Positions 8,718 to 17,106 of a stretch of DNA of 64,000 bases are shown piece by piece; within the stretch, counting starts at the first letter, position 1; every line of letters begins with the position of its first letter. A program made the position numbers and the translations under genes. Origin of the DNA: Blautia sp. Marseille-P3201T (lineage in GTDB: Bacteria; Bacillota; Clostridia; Lachnospirales; Lachnospiraceae); the NCBI RefSeq assembly GCF_900120295.1, contig NZ_LT635469.1, positions 1-64,000 on the forward strand, in the 5' to 3' direction. Below the pieces are notes generated by a model that worked only from the letters and a program-made list of their open reading frames with translations, ran no database searches and was not told the DNA's origin.

Positions 8718-10031
8718 ATGGTTTATACGTGGAGTGAATTATTTTGGATTTTTTATATCTATTCCTTTATTGGATGGTGTGCAGGAGTTATTGCCAATGC
8801 TCTTCGCAGAAGACGATTTGTAAATACAGGATTTTTAAACATTCCCCTTTGTCCCATTTATGGAATTATAGGAGTTGCTTATTGTATCTTTTTGCCTGAG
8901 CTGACAAATAAGATTTTCTTCCTGTTTTTGGGAGGCTGTGTCATTGCGTTTATCGTTATTGTAGTGACCGGCGCTGTTTTGGAAAAAGCTTTTAACAGGA
9001 AATGGTGGGATTACAGCAAGAGACGTTTTCAGTTTCAAGGATATTTGAATTTTATTCATTTAATATTCTTTGGCGTCAGCGCTGTAATATGTATGCGTTT
9101 TATCAATCCGCTGCTGGTAAAATTGATGAGCTTTATTCCCGGACAGATATTATTGATTTTAGAGATTGTTTTCGGAGTTATTTTACTGGTCGATACCATT
9201 TGTTGTGTGACAACGGTGCTTCAGATTAAGCATACGATTAAGACACATAAATTTGTGGACTATGTGCAGGGAGCTACAGAAAACTTTGGAAATGCATTGA
9301 CGAAAAAGGTACAGCATAGAATGGAAAAAGCCTATCCGAATATTGAGAAGGAACGCATTATTCAGGCTGAAGAACCTAAGAAAGAGCCGAAGGTCTTTGC
9401 TGAAGGCTGCTGTTTTTATAAAATTGTAGGACTGTTTTTTATCGGGGCATTTCTGGGAGATATTACAGAAACGATTTTTTGCCGTATTACAGCAGACAAA
9501 TGGATGAGCCGAAGCAGTGTGGTATACGGTCCGTTTAGTATTGTATGGGGGCTTGGCTGTGCCTGTCTGACAGCATTTTTGTATAAATATAAAGATAAAA
9601 GTGACCGTTATATTTTCCTGTACGGAACAGTTTTAGGCGGTGCTTATGAATATATTTGCAGTGTGTTTACTGAGCTGGTGTTTGGAACGGTATTCTGGGA
9701 TTACAGTAAAATCCCTTTCAACTTGGGTGGACGCATTAACTTGTTATTCTGTTTCTTTTGGGGAATTGCGGCAGTGGTATGGCTGAAAATTCTGTATCCT
9801 GTTTTCTCCGGCTGGATTGAAAAGCTTCCGAAAAAAGGCGGTAAAATTATTATGTGGGCAGCTATTGTATTTATGGTAATCAATATGTTGATTTCAGCCC
9901 TTGCTCTTTATCGCTATAATGACAGAATAGAAAATCCTGTTCCGAAAAATAGTTTGGAAAAGATTTTAGATGAGCGTTTTGATGATGAAAGAATGGATAG
10001 AATTTATCCCAATGCAAAGAGAGGAAGATAA
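8718..10031 (+). CDS. Putative ABC-transporter type IV (CmpB-like, PF06541) membrane protein, duplicated domain
   Basis: A 437-residue polytopic membrane protein built from two related halves. The N-half has IYSFIGWCAGVIANALRRRRFVNTGFLNIP and later WWDYSKRRFQFQGYLNFIH. The C-half (from about 230) repeats the pattern as FIGAFLGDITETIFCRITA, SVVYGPFSIVWG and FWDYSKIPFNLGGRINLLF. These match the family called putative ABC-transporter type IV (PF06541), usually a single copy of about 200-250 residues (family knowledge). A charged cytosolic linker (about 185-225) joins the halves. Function is not established. The ribosome site is GAGGAG. The Nudix gene follows after 3 bp, so they are probably one transcript. 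Confidence 0.8.
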   Translation: MVYTWSELFWIFYIYSFIGWCAGVIANALRRRRFVNTGFLNIPLCPIYGIIGVAYCIFLPELTNKIFFLFLGGCVIAFIVIVVTGAVLEKAFNRKWWDYSKRRFQFQGYLNFIHLIFFGVSAVICMRFINPLLVKLMSFIPGQILLILEIVFGVILLVDTICCVTTVLQIKHTIKTHKFVDYVQGATENFGNALTKKVQHRMEKAYPNIEKERIIQAEEPKKEPKVFAEGCCFYKIVGLFFIGAFLGDITETIFCRITADKWMSRSSVVYGPFSIVWGLGCACLTAFLYKYKDKSDRYIFLYGTVLGGAYEYICSVFTELVFGTVFWDYSKIPFNLGGRINLLFCFFWGIAAVVWLKILYPVFSGWIEKLPKKGGKIIMWAAIVFMVINMLISALALYRYNDRIENPVPKNSLEKILDERFDDERMDRIYPNAKRGR

Positions 10032-10034
10032 GAA

Positions 10035-10484
10035 ATGCATACCAATGAGATGACAGAGCTTATGAATATCTGTATGATTTATGACAACCATGGAAATGTA
10101 TTGCTGCAGAACAGAAGAAAGAAAAATTGGGCGGGAGTAGCGTTTCCCGGCGGACATGTAGAAGAAGGAGAAGCCTTGGTGCCTTCCGTTATTCGGGAGA
10201 TAAAAGAAGAAACAGGACTTGACATTAAGGATGTAAAGCTCTGCGGAGTGAAAGAATGGTTTAAGGATGGTGTGCGCTGCATGGTGTTCTTTTATAAAAC
10301 AAATTGCTTTTCAGGAACGTTGCAGTCCTCTGAGGAGGGCGAGGTCTTCTGGGCGCCGGCAGATAAGATTTCAGAATATCCGCTGGCAAATGACTTTGAG
10401 AATAATTTAGAATTGTTTTATTCAGAAGAAATCAGCGAATTGTTCTATGGGGCAGATGAAGCACGTATTTTGAAGAAATATTAA
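10035..10484 (+). CDS. Nudix hydrolase, MutT/8-oxo-dGTP type
   Basis: A 149-residue cytosolic hydrolase of nucleoside diphosphate-linked substrates. The complete Nudix box G-x5-E-x7-R-E-x2-E-E-x-G is present: GGHVEEGEALVPSVIREIKE then ETGL around residues 39-62, supplying the divalent-metal ligands. Size and the N-terminal line MICMIYDNHGNVLLQNRRKK-like start fit MutT-related pyrophosphatases that sanitise oxidised nucleotides, though the substrate cannot be assigned from sequence. It is packed between the PF06541 gene (3 bp) and the nicotinamidase-like gene (12 bp), so it is probably in one operon. Confidence 0.9.
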   Translation: MHTNEMTELMNICMIYDNHGNVLLQNRRKKNWAGVAFPGGHVEEGEALVPSVIREIKEETGLDIKDVKLCGVKEWFKDGVRCMVFFYKTNCFSGTLQSSEEGEVFWAPADKISEYPLANDFENNLELFYSEEISELFYGADEARILKKY

Positions 10485-10496
10485 GGAGGTTTTACA

Positions 10497-11015
10497 ATGA
10501 GAGAATTATTAGTAGTTGTGGACATGCAGACAGATTTTGTAGATGGAGCTTTAGGCACAAAAGAAGCTCAGAATATTGTGGAAAATGTGGTTACTAAGGT
10601 AAAATCTGCTAAGGAATGTGGAAAAGATATTATTTTTACTATGGATACACATCAGGAAAATTATCCGGAAACTCAGGAAGGAAAGAAGCTTCCTGTTGCC
10701 CATTGTATCAAGGGAAGTAAGGGCTGGGAAATCATTCCGAAGCTTCAGGAATTGGCACAGGATTGTATGATTGTGGAAAAACCTTCTTTTGGAAGCACAC
10801 AGCTGGCACATATTGCTGCCAGAGGGCAGTATGAAAGAATTGAATTGGTTGGACTGTGCACAGACATTTGTGTGATTTCCAATGCTATGATATTGAAATC
10901 TTCACTTCCTGAGGCTGAGATTTTTGTAGATGCAAATTGTTGCGCAGGGGTATCGCCGGAAAGTCACAGAAATGCTTTAGAGGCAATGAAAATGTGCCAG
11001 ATAGAAATATTGTAG
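10497..11015 (+). CDS. Isochorismatase-family cysteine hydrolase, nicotinamidase-like
   Basis: A 172-residue hydrolase with the catalytic triad of the family: Asp9 (VVVDMQTDF), Lys95 (VEKPSFGS) and Cys125 (LCTDICV). Asp50, His52 and His69 reproduce the D-x-H...H metal site of nicotinamidase/pyrazinamidase, which favours amide hydrolysis of nicotinamide in NAD salvage (family knowledge; substrate inferred). The usual cis-peptide region GLCTDICVISNA is present. AAGGAGG lies 7 bases before the ATG, and the gene follows the Nudix gene by 12 bp. Short length is normal for this group. Confidence 0.85.
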   Translation: MRELLVVVDMQTDFVDGALGTKEAQNIVENVVTKVKSAKECGKDIIFTMDTHQENYPETQEGKKLPVAHCIKGSKGWEIIPKLQELAQDCMIVEKPSFGSTQLAHIAARGQYERIELVGLCTDICVISNAMILKSSLPEAEIFVDANCCAGVSPESHRNALEAMKMCQIEIL

Positions 11016-11021
11016 AACTAA

Positions 11022-11050
11022 TTGTAAACTCATGTAAAGAATGATAGAAT
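11022..11050 (+). promoter_or_regulatory. Sigma-A promoter for a small RNA
   Basis: TTGTAA (11022-11027) and TAGAAT (11045-11050) are separated by 17 bp and start just after the nicotinamidase-like gene; no ORF follows before the IS, fitting a non-coding transcript starting near 11057. Confidence 0.65.
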
Positions 11051-11056
11051 ATCGTA

Positions 11057-11225
11057 TAAGAACAATCGTGTTGCAGGGTGGCTGACCTCTAGCATTACTG
11101 ACATTCGTTTTTACGTTTTGTAAGTAGTGTTTTAAGCATAGAAAAACCACCCGTTGAACTTTGGCCGAGTCTCTTGGGTGGTAATCCATAGATTAAAAGG
11201 TCAACCCCTTGTGGGCGGTTGTTCT
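11057..11225 (+). ncRNA. Structured small RNA candidate, about 170 nt
   Basis: A good promoter is followed by about 170 nt with no ORF but strong structure. The two ends pair: AAGAACAA (11058-11065) with TTGTTCTT (11219-11226), continued by G-U/C-G pairs, then TGACC (11083-11087) with GGTCA (11199-11203). Inside are a hairpin GCATTACT/AGTAGTGT (11092-11099 with 11123-11130) and one of ACCACCC/GGGTGGT (11146-11152 with 11176-11182, 23-nt loop). A final CAACCCC...GGCGGTTG stem precedes the point where an IS entered. A closed end-to-end stem of this size recalls 6S-like RNAs, but I cannot assign a family. Confidence 0.5.
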
Positions 11226-11291
11226 TGTTGTGATATAACATAGTTGTAACATCTCGACCTAATAAGATATAATCTTAGGAGGAAACGAGGT

Positions 11292-11585
11292 ATGTTACAG
11301 ATGAGTCAATACTATGAACCAGAATTCAAGAAGAAGATAGTCCGTCTTCATCTTGAAGAGGGAAGATCCCTCAAAGGTCTTGCTGAAGAATATGGTGTAT
11401 CCAAAGCAAGTATATCTATTTGGACAAAACAATTCCGTGAAGAATGCCAAACAAACGACGAAGCCAAAGCCGATTATGATTACATGAAAGAGAATCTACA
11501 GCTTAAAAAGCAACTTGCAGAACTCCAAAAGGAAAATGACTTCTTAAAAAAAGCAGCGGCATTCTTTGCGAAGGAAATCGATTAG
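11292..11585 (+). CDS. IS3-family OrfA (HTH DNA-binding)
   Basis: A 97-residue protein with an N-terminal helix-turn-helix (FKKKIVRLHLEEGRSLKGLA then EYGVSKASISIW, residues about 13-44) followed by a leucine-zipper-like coil (YMKENLQLKKQLAELQKEND). It binds the IS ends and, alone, usually represses transposition (family knowledge). AGGAGG lies 9 bases before the ATG. The run of seven A residues at 11546-11552 near its end is in phase as A_AAA_AAA, the slippery site used to make the OrfAB fusion. Confidence 0.93.
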   Translation: MLQMSQYYEPEFKKKIVRLHLEEGRSLKGLAEEYGVSKASISIWTKQFREECQTNDEAKADYDYMKENLQLKKQLAELQKENDFLKKAAAFFAKEID

Positions 11586-12451
11586 AGGCTTATCGATTCA
11601 TTCAGAAATACAACAAAGACTTTGGACTCAGATGGCTTCTTAGAAAGTTTAACATCTGTCCAAATGCTTATTACAATTATCTAAAAAATCGAAAAGCTGA
11701 TTATCATCAACAGAAAGATGAGATCAAAGATTCCATTCGAGAAATCTATCATTCTCATGGCGGAGTTGATGGATACAGAACTATACATGCCTATCTTATT
11801 CGTAAAGGATACGATATTAGCCGCTTAACAGTTCACAAATATATGAATACTGAAATGCAGTTGTTTTCAATTTCAAGAAAAAAGAAAACAACATATGAAC
11901 ATGGCGTCGCTCACAAAGTATACGAGAACAAACTGAATCAGAATTTTCGAGCAGATGAAATCAATCACAAGTGGTGTACAGATTTTACTTATCTTTTCCT
12001 GACGGATGGCAGCAAGCGTTATAATTGCACGATTATAGATCTACATGACCGAAGCGTTATTGCAAGTATAACGGACAGAAATATAACCGCTGATTTAGCG
12101 AAAAGAACGTTGGAAAAAGCAATTCATTCTCAACCAGGAATTGACTTGAGCAAGCTTCTCGTGCATTCGGATCAAGGAAGCCAGTACACATCAAAAGAGT
12201 TCACTGAATTTTGTGAGGAGCTTGGCATCACTCAAAGTATGAGTAAGGCTGGATATCCATATGATAATGCTCCTATGGAAAGATATTTTAATACATTGAA
12301 AAATGATCTTATTTACCAGCATTATTATCGTACAGAGGAAGAACTTTACACAGCAATCGAAGAATTTGCGTATGTACAATATAATCATGTACGACCGCAT
12401 TCTTATAATAACTACAAAACGCCTTATGAGGCACGCTACGGGAGTGTATAA
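11540..12451 (+). CDS. IS3-family OrfB transposase (DDE integrase), read by -1 frameshift
   Basis: The frame opens after a TGA at 11537-11539 and lies -1 relative to orfA, so it is expressed as an OrfAB fusion from the A7 slippery site at 11546-11552. It includes an HTH_21-type region (YHSHGGVDGYRTIHAYLIRK) and an rve integrase core: D in KWCTDFTYLF, D in LVHSDQGSQYTS, E in NAPMERYFNTLK, giving the D-D-35-E triad. The end PHSYNNYKTPYEARYG is family-typical. An internal ATG at 11843 gives a shorter ORF but lacks a ribosome site and would miss the HTH_21 region. Confidence 0.92.
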   Translation, partial: LLKKSSGILCEGNRLEAYRFIQKYNKDFGLRWLLRKFNICPNAYYNYLKNRKADYHQQKDEIKDSIREIYHSHGGVDGYRTIHAYLIRKGYDISRLTVHKYMNTEMQLFSISRKKKTTYEHGVAHKVYENKLNQNFRADEINHKWCTDFTYLFLTDGSKRYNCTIIDLHDRSVIASITDRNITADLAKRTLEKAIHSQPGIDLSKLLVHSDQGSQYTSKEFTEFCEELGITQSMSKAGYPYDNAPMERYFNTLKNDLIYQHYYRTEEELYTAIEEFAYVQYNHVRPHSYNNYKTPYEARYGSV

Positions 12452-12584
12452 CTCCTGTAGTGGAAATTAGGTCGTAGTGTTACAAAAAAGCTTGACCACA
12501 ACATCTTTTTACTTTATTATAAGCCGGAAGGAAAGATTTTTCAACTGTTAGTAATGATTAAATTAAAGATTTTTAGGGTTGCAC

Positions 12585-12626
12585 TGCGACGGAGCATTGT
12601 TATAATTATAGAAGCAATCCGCCGCA
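12585..12626 (-). terminator. Hairpin downstream of the histidine kinase gene
   Basis: On the minus strand TGCGGCGGA pairs with TCCGTCGCA (one G-U), with a further ATTG/CAAT pair inside. It sits 30 bp past the kinase stop. No long T-run follows, so it is a weak terminator or mRNA-stabilising hairpin. Confidence 0.45.
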
Positions 12627-12655
12627 GGCAAAGAATTCTACAAATAGAACTCTTT

Positions 12656-14887
12656 CTATTGTTTTAGAAAAGTTATCTCAGCAGTGAATAAGTCAGCGTC
12701 TGTGGAAATTTCCAGCCGTCCGCCCTGCAGTTCTGTAAAACTCTTTGCAATGGCAAGACCAAGTCCGCTTCCTTCTGTATTTCTGGATGCATCTCCTCGT
12801 ACAAATCGTTCTGTAATTTCATTTGGATTGAAATTCAGCTCTGTGGCAGAGATGTTTTTCATAATAATTTTTACATGATTTTCTGTATTTTCCATAGTGA
12901 TATATACTCTTGTGCGAGGCATTGCGTATTTTGTAATGTTTACAATCAAGTTTTCAAATACGCGATAAGTTCTTTGGCTGTCCAGAGGAAGAATGACTTT
13001 TTCTTCCGGAAGCTGCCAGCGGAAAATTAAATCCGTTGCATCAATTTTATCCTGAAGTTCCAGTTTTACCTGACGCATAAGGCTGACAATATCAACATCC
13101 ATAATGTTTAAGGTGACAGTTTTGCTTGTTGCCTTGCTGACTTCAAACAAATCTTCGATTAAAATTTTTAAGCGGTTTGCTTTCGTATCCAGTATTTCAA
13201 TATATTTGTGTCTGTCTTCTTCTGATAAATCTTCATTTTTCAAAAGGTCAACATAAGTGATAATTGCAGTAAGCGGAGTTTTCAAATCATGGGAAACATT
13301 GGTAATTAAATCTGTTTTCATTTTTGTACTCTTTACTTCTTCTTCTACGGCTTTTTTAAATCCGGTCTGAATTTTGCCGATTTCGTCACGGAATGGTTCA
13401 AATACACCTAAATCTTCGGGAATTGTACCGTTTAAGTTTCCTTTTGCCAGTTCATTTGTTGCTTCCAAGAGAAGCTGATACTGGTCCTGAATTTTTCTCA
13501 AATATTTTCTCAGCAGGAAGAATAATGCAACGGAGTAAATAACTAATACACCAATTCCCCAAACCCAGAATAGACTGATGAAACCTAAAACAATAAAGTT
13601 GATTAAAATAACTTTGAATAAGATTTTGTTTGTATTTCCACGGAGGTCTACATGAAGCAGAGCCTGAATTACTTTTTCTATCTGTTTTCTGAGCCACGGA
13701 TATATACGGTAAACGAGAACACTTTCCTTTATATATGTTTTTGGCCCAAGAACGAAAATTCTTCGAGCACAGCCGGCAGCCCAATAACAGGTGGTAAATA
13801 CACCAATCCAGCCAAATAGTCCCCATAAATACTGCAAAGTGTTAGCAAGAAACTCAGGAGAGCCGATGCTGGTTAATACATTGTAAATTGCCTGCTGACT
13901 GAGGTTATTGGAATTATAGGCCACGGCCAGCGCCATAGCAATAACTGTACAGGATACAGCAAATACAATTTCAAAAGGTAATGCAAATATTTTTTCCCAC
14001 TTCCATGTGAAGAATTTAAAGGAAGGGAGAACAAAAGCAAGAATAGCTACAATACCCATCAGAGTTGCCAGAAGAGTAACCAAATCACCTTCGTGGTTTC
14101 CTGCGTAATAGTCTGTCTGGTAGATGAAACCGGAGTCTGTATTCTTCAAGGATTTTAAACTATCTTTTGTCATGCCAAAGTAGTAAATTCTGTCTTGTGG
14201 TTTTTGGAATTCTTTGTTGTAGTCATAGTTTTCGTCATAATTAGAAGCAGGGTTGGACTTTGCATTTTTATTTAAAACCTGTGAAGTATTGGTACGTTCA
14301 TGGGAAATAAAATTGGTAAAAGTAATATTTCCGTTTTCTCCATATCCGATTGCACCAAGGAACGCATAATCGCTGTCCGTGTTTAGAATATTGTCTTTTT
14401 GGCAGTCAGATAAAAGGGAAGATAAAGAGTTTTCTGTTTTATCTGAACCACGATTGCTGTCTATGATTTCTTCGCTTTGTGCATCCACTACCTCATATTC
14501 AATATAAGGACGGAGAAAAGTGAAGTCTCTTTCCCAGTCTCTGTACATATCATTTGTTGTTTCAGCAGCCCATTGCCAAGGCTCTTCATAGGTATAATCA
14601 TCTTCGTCTTCATCACCGGAAGTTTTTTCATAAGGGAAAAAGATGTCAAAAGGCGTCAGCGTTGTCTGATTTTCTCCCTGTATTTCTTCTGCGTGAAGAA
14701 CATAGGTACTTTTTACTAAAAGGTCGGGCAGATTAGATGAAGAAAAGGGAAAGTTATATCCATCTGCGCCGGTCTGTTGTTTAATGTAATGAGGTCTTAT
14801 AATCATCATTGCCAGAGAAGGCAGGAGGATTATAAGAGCAATAAGAATAAGAGTTATTTTATGATAATTTTTCGATTTTGTATCCAA
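12656..14887 (-). CDS. Membrane sensor histidine kinase
   Basis: A 743-residue sensor kinase. An N-terminal helix (about 11-27) is followed by a large acidic extracytoplasmic region (to about 270), then a cluster of hydrophobic helices (about 270-480). After these come a HisKA domain with phospho-acceptor His533 in NVSHDLKTPLTAIITYVDLL and an HATPase domain ending with the G-box EGSGLGLAIAKSF. It would autophosphorylate and pass phosphate to the response regulator gene directly upstream, whose 3' end it overlaps by 29 bp. The stimulus is unknown; the long sensor with many helices is larger than most such kinases. Confidence 0.93.
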   Translation of the reverse strand: MDTKSKNYHKITLILIALIILLPSLAMMIIRPHYIKQQTGADGYNFPFSSSNLPDLLVKSTYVLHAEEIQGENQTTLTPFDIFFPYEKTSGDEDEDDYTYEEPWQWAAETTNDMYRDWERDFTFLRPYIEYEVVDAQSEEIIDSNRGSDKTENSLSSLLSDCQKDNILNTDSDYAFLGAIGYGENGNITFTNFISHERTNTSQVLNKNAKSNPASNYDENYDYNKEFQKPQDRIYYFGMTKDSLKSLKNTDSGFIYQTDYYAGNHEGDLVTLLATLMGIVAILAFVLPSFKFFTWKWEKIFALPFEIVFAVSCTVIAMALAVAYNSNNLSQQAIYNVLTSIGSPEFLANTLQYLWGLFGWIGVFTTCYWAAGCARRIFVLGPKTYIKESVLVYRIYPWLRKQIEKVIQALLHVDLRGNTNKILFKVILINFIVLGFISLFWVWGIGVLVIYSVALFFLLRKYLRKIQDQYQLLLEATNELAKGNLNGTIPEDLGVFEPFRDEIGKIQTGFKKAVEEEVKSTKMKTDLITNVSHDLKTPLTAIITYVDLLKNEDLSEEDRHKYIEILDTKANRLKILIEDLFEVSKATSKTVTLNIMDVDIVSLMRQVKLELQDKIDATDLIFRWQLPEEKVILPLDSQRTYRVFENLIVNITKYAMPRTRVYITMENTENHVKIIMKNISATELNFNPNEITERFVRGDASRNTEGSGLGLAIAKSFTELQGGRLEISTDADLFTAEITFLKQ

Positions 14888-15572
14888 CTCCCCACACCAC
14901 CTTTAAATATTTTGGTTCCTTCGGATTAATCTCGATTTTTTCACGAATATTTCGCACGTGAACCATGACAGTTTCTGTATTGATTGCCCGTTCATTCCAC
15001 ACACGTTCATAAATTTCGTCAGCCGAGAATACTCTTCCGGGATTTTTTATAAGTAACAGAAGAATTTTAAACTCCATAGGAGTCATTTTTACGGGAGTAT
15101 CATCTACCCGTACTTCAAAGGTATTTTCATTGACTTCCAGACCGCCTATAGTATAAATGGTGTCTGTACGTTCGGTTTCCTTTGCCTGAAGCTTTTCCAT
15201 AAACTTACGGTATCTGCGCATCTGAGAATTTACCCTTGCCATAAGCTCCATAGGAGTGAATGGTTTTGTAACGTAATCATCTGCACCGATATTCAGTCCC
15301 ATGATTTTATCTACTTCTTCAGATTTTGCAGAGAGCATAATTACAGGGAAATCGTGTTTTTCTCTTAACTTGATGGTCATAGTAATACCATCCATGCGAG
15401 GCATCATAATATCTACAATGGCAAGATGAATTTCCTCCTTTTCTAAGACCTCCAGCCCTTCTATTCCGTCCGCAGCCATGAAAACCTCATAGCCCTGACT
15501 TTTCAGGTAGATAGCAACGCCTTCACGAATATCCTTGTCATCTTCTACAATTAAAATATGATTCATTTCCAT
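14859..15572 (-). CDS. OmpR/PhoB-family response regulator
   Basis: A 237-residue DNA-binding regulator. The receiver domain (about 4-118) has the acidic pair Asp11-Asp12 (VEDD), phospho-acceptor Asp54 (AIVDIMMPRMDG), and Lys in the V-TKPF loop. A linker leads to a winged-helix Trans_reg_C domain (about 140-235) with the recognition region NTETVMVHVRNIREKI. It is the partner of the kinase, translationally coupled through overlap. AGGAG stands eight bases before the chosen ATG; a second ATG two codons later is possible. Confidence 0.94.
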   Translation of the reverse strand: MEMNHILIVEDDKDIREGVAIYLKSQGYEVFMAADGIEGLEVLEKEEIHLAIVDIMMPRMDGITMTIKLREKHDFPVIMLSAKSEEVDKIMGLNIGADDYVTKPFTPMELMARVNSQMRRYRKFMEKLQAKETERTDTIYTIGGLEVNENTFEVRVDDTPVKMTPMEFKILLLLIKNPGRVFSADEIYERVWNERAINTETVMVHVRNIREKIEINPKEPKYLKVVWGVGYKIEKLS

Positions 15573-15659
15573 GATGTTTTCTCCTGTTCCTCTGTCTATA
15601 ACAGATATTAAAATATAAATATAAAAAGTGATGTGTGAAAAAATATAAGAATTTCTAAA

Positions 15660-15697
15660 GAAAACCTTCGCAAATTATATAGCACAAAATGCGAAGG
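15660..15697 (-). terminator. Terminator of the aroC operon
   Basis: CCTTCGCA and TGCGAAGG (15665-15697) form a perfect 8-bp stem. On the minus strand it is followed by TTTTCTTT, 11 bp past the aroC stop. Confidence 0.8.
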
Positions 15698-15707
15698 TCT
15701 TTACATA

Positions 15708-16811
15708 TTATTTCCGGAAGAATTCTTTGATTTTATCCAACCGAGTAGTCATACCTGCCAGCATAAAGTCTAAAATTACCAATGCTGCCATGGCTTCTAC
15801 CACTACAACGGCTCTTGGAACAATAATCGGGTCATGTCTTCCGTGAATTTCAATTTCAATATTTTCCCCCTGACGATTTACAGTTTGTTGTAGGGCTGCA
15901 ATAGAAGGAGTTGGCTTAAATGCAGCGCGAAATATAATGTCACAGCCATCGCTCATTCCGCCTGTGATACCGCCGGAGTGATTGCTGTGTTTTTGGCGGC
16001 AGCCGTTTTCATCTATATAATAGCCGTCATTATTCTGTAAACCTGTGGAGCGTGCGGCGTTCATACCATCTCCGATTTCAAAGCCTTTTACAGCTCCAAT
16101 CGAGAAGATTGCTTTTGCAAGAGCAGCATCCAGCTTTTCAAAAGCAGGCTCACCCACTCCGGCAGGGACACCGCTTATGATACATTCCACCATTCCCCCG
16201 GAGGAATTACATTCTTTCATGCACTGCTCCAGATAATCCTGTGCTTTTTCGGCTGCCTGAGCATCCGGCATATAAAGAGGGTTTTTCTGAATTTCTTCTT
16301 TAGTAAAGTTATCAGGATTAATTGCCACAGGGCCTATGGCGCTGGTATAGGCACAGATAGAAATTCCCAGCTCTTTTAAAAGCTTTGCGGCTACTGCACC
16401 GGCTGCAACTCTTCCAATGGTTTCTCTGCCTGAGGAACGTCCGCCGCCTCGATAGTCACGAAAACCATATTTGATATCATAATTTAAGTCTGCATGACCG
16501 GGGCGGTAATACTGTGCAATTTCGCTGTAATCTTTGGAGCGCTGGTCTTTGTTGCGTACTATAAGAGAAATCGGTGTACCGGTAGTTTTTCCTTCGAATA
16601 CGCCGGACAGGATTTCCACAGCGTCATCTTCCTGACGTTTTGTCGTATAGCGGGACTGTCCCGGTTTTCTGCGGTTGAGATATGCCTGAATATCTTCTTC
16701 ACTAAGGGGAAGACCGGCAGGACACCCATCAATGACAACTCCAATTCCCTTTCCGTGAGACTCTCCCCATGTACTGACACGGAATATATTTCCTAATGTA
16801 GAACCATACAT
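15708..16811 (-). CDS. aroC: Chorismate synthase
   Basis: A 367-residue enzyme that converts 5-enolpyruvylshikimate-3-phosphate to chorismate using reduced FMN, the last step of the shikimate pathway. Family signatures are clear: GESHGKGIGVVIDGCPAG near residue 17, the RRKPGQSRYTTKR block, DYRGGGRSSGRETIGRVAAG around residues 120-140, and the C-terminal RHDPIIVPRAVVV. Full family length. GGGGAGGG precedes the ATG by six bases. It is the last gene of a minus-strand operon after the methyltransferase, asparaginase and DUF1294 genes. Confidence 0.98.
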   Translation of the reverse strand: MYGSTLGNIFRVSTWGESHGKGIGVVIDGCPAGLPLSEEDIQAYLNRRKPGQSRYTTKRQEDDAVEILSGVFEGKTTGTPISLIVRNKDQRSKDYSEIAQYYRPGHADLNYDIKYGFRDYRGGGRSSGRETIGRVAAGAVAAKLLKELGISICAYTSAIGPVAINPDNFTKEEIQKNPLYMPDAQAAEKAQDYLEQCMKECNSSGGMVECIISGVPAGVGEPAFEKLDAALAKAIFSIGAVKGFEIGDGMNAARSTGLQNNDGYYIDENGCRQKHSNHSGGITGGMSDGCDIIFRAAFKPTPSIAALQQTVNRQGENIEIEIHGRHDPIIVPRAVVVVEAMAALVILDFMLAGMTTRLDKIKEFFRK

Positions 16812-16829
16812 AAATAACCCTCCCCTAAA

Positions 16830-17102
16830 TTAAAAAACAGTGTAAGCTGCAACAGCAGCGATTGCCTGCAACAGCAGGATAATCGGAAGTCCTATGGTAA
16901 ACTTCGGATGTTTCGTCTTGTGACGGAACAGACGCATACCACAGATTGCACCCAGAGAACCGCCGCATATGGCAATGCCTAAAAGTGTGTTTTCTGATAT
17001 TCTCCACTGATGTGTTTTGGCTTTTTGTTTGTCAACACCAAAGCAGATAAATGCCAGAATGTTCACAGCAACCAGATACATCATAATATTTTTAACAATC
17101 AA
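16830..17102 (-). CDS. DUF1294 small membrane protein
   Basis: A 90-residue membrane protein with three hydrophobic segments and the DUF1294 pattern FGVDKQKAKTHQWRISENTLL, GGSLGAICGMRLFRHKTKHPKF. Function is unknown. A TTG start at 17102 is chosen because AAGGAG, overlapping the end of the asparaginase gene, lies eight bases upstream; the in-frame ATG at 17084 has no such site. It is translationally close to the asparaginase (4 bp) and aroC (18 bp), so it belongs to their operon. Confidence 0.85.
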   Translation of the reverse strand: MIVKNIMMYLVAVNILAFICFGVDKQKAKTHQWRISENTLLGIAICGGSLGAICGMRLFRHKTKHPKFTIGLPIILLLQAIAAVAAYTVF

Positions 17103-17106
17103 TTTT

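Larger units (their letters stand above)
11223..12506 (+). mobile_element. IS3-family (IS150 group) insertion sequence with 3-bp target duplication
   Basis: The element runs 11226-12503 (1278 bp), begins TG and ends CA, and carries imperfect 38-bp terminal inverted repeats (11226-11263 and 12466-12503) sharing TGTTGTG, TTGTAACA and CGACCTAAT blocks. It is flanked by direct TCT repeats (11223-11225, 12504-12506), the 3-bp duplication typical of the group. The orfA and orfB frames are intact and joined by a programmed frameshift, so the copy looks active. It interrupts the T-tract of the small RNA terminator. Confidence 0.92.
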
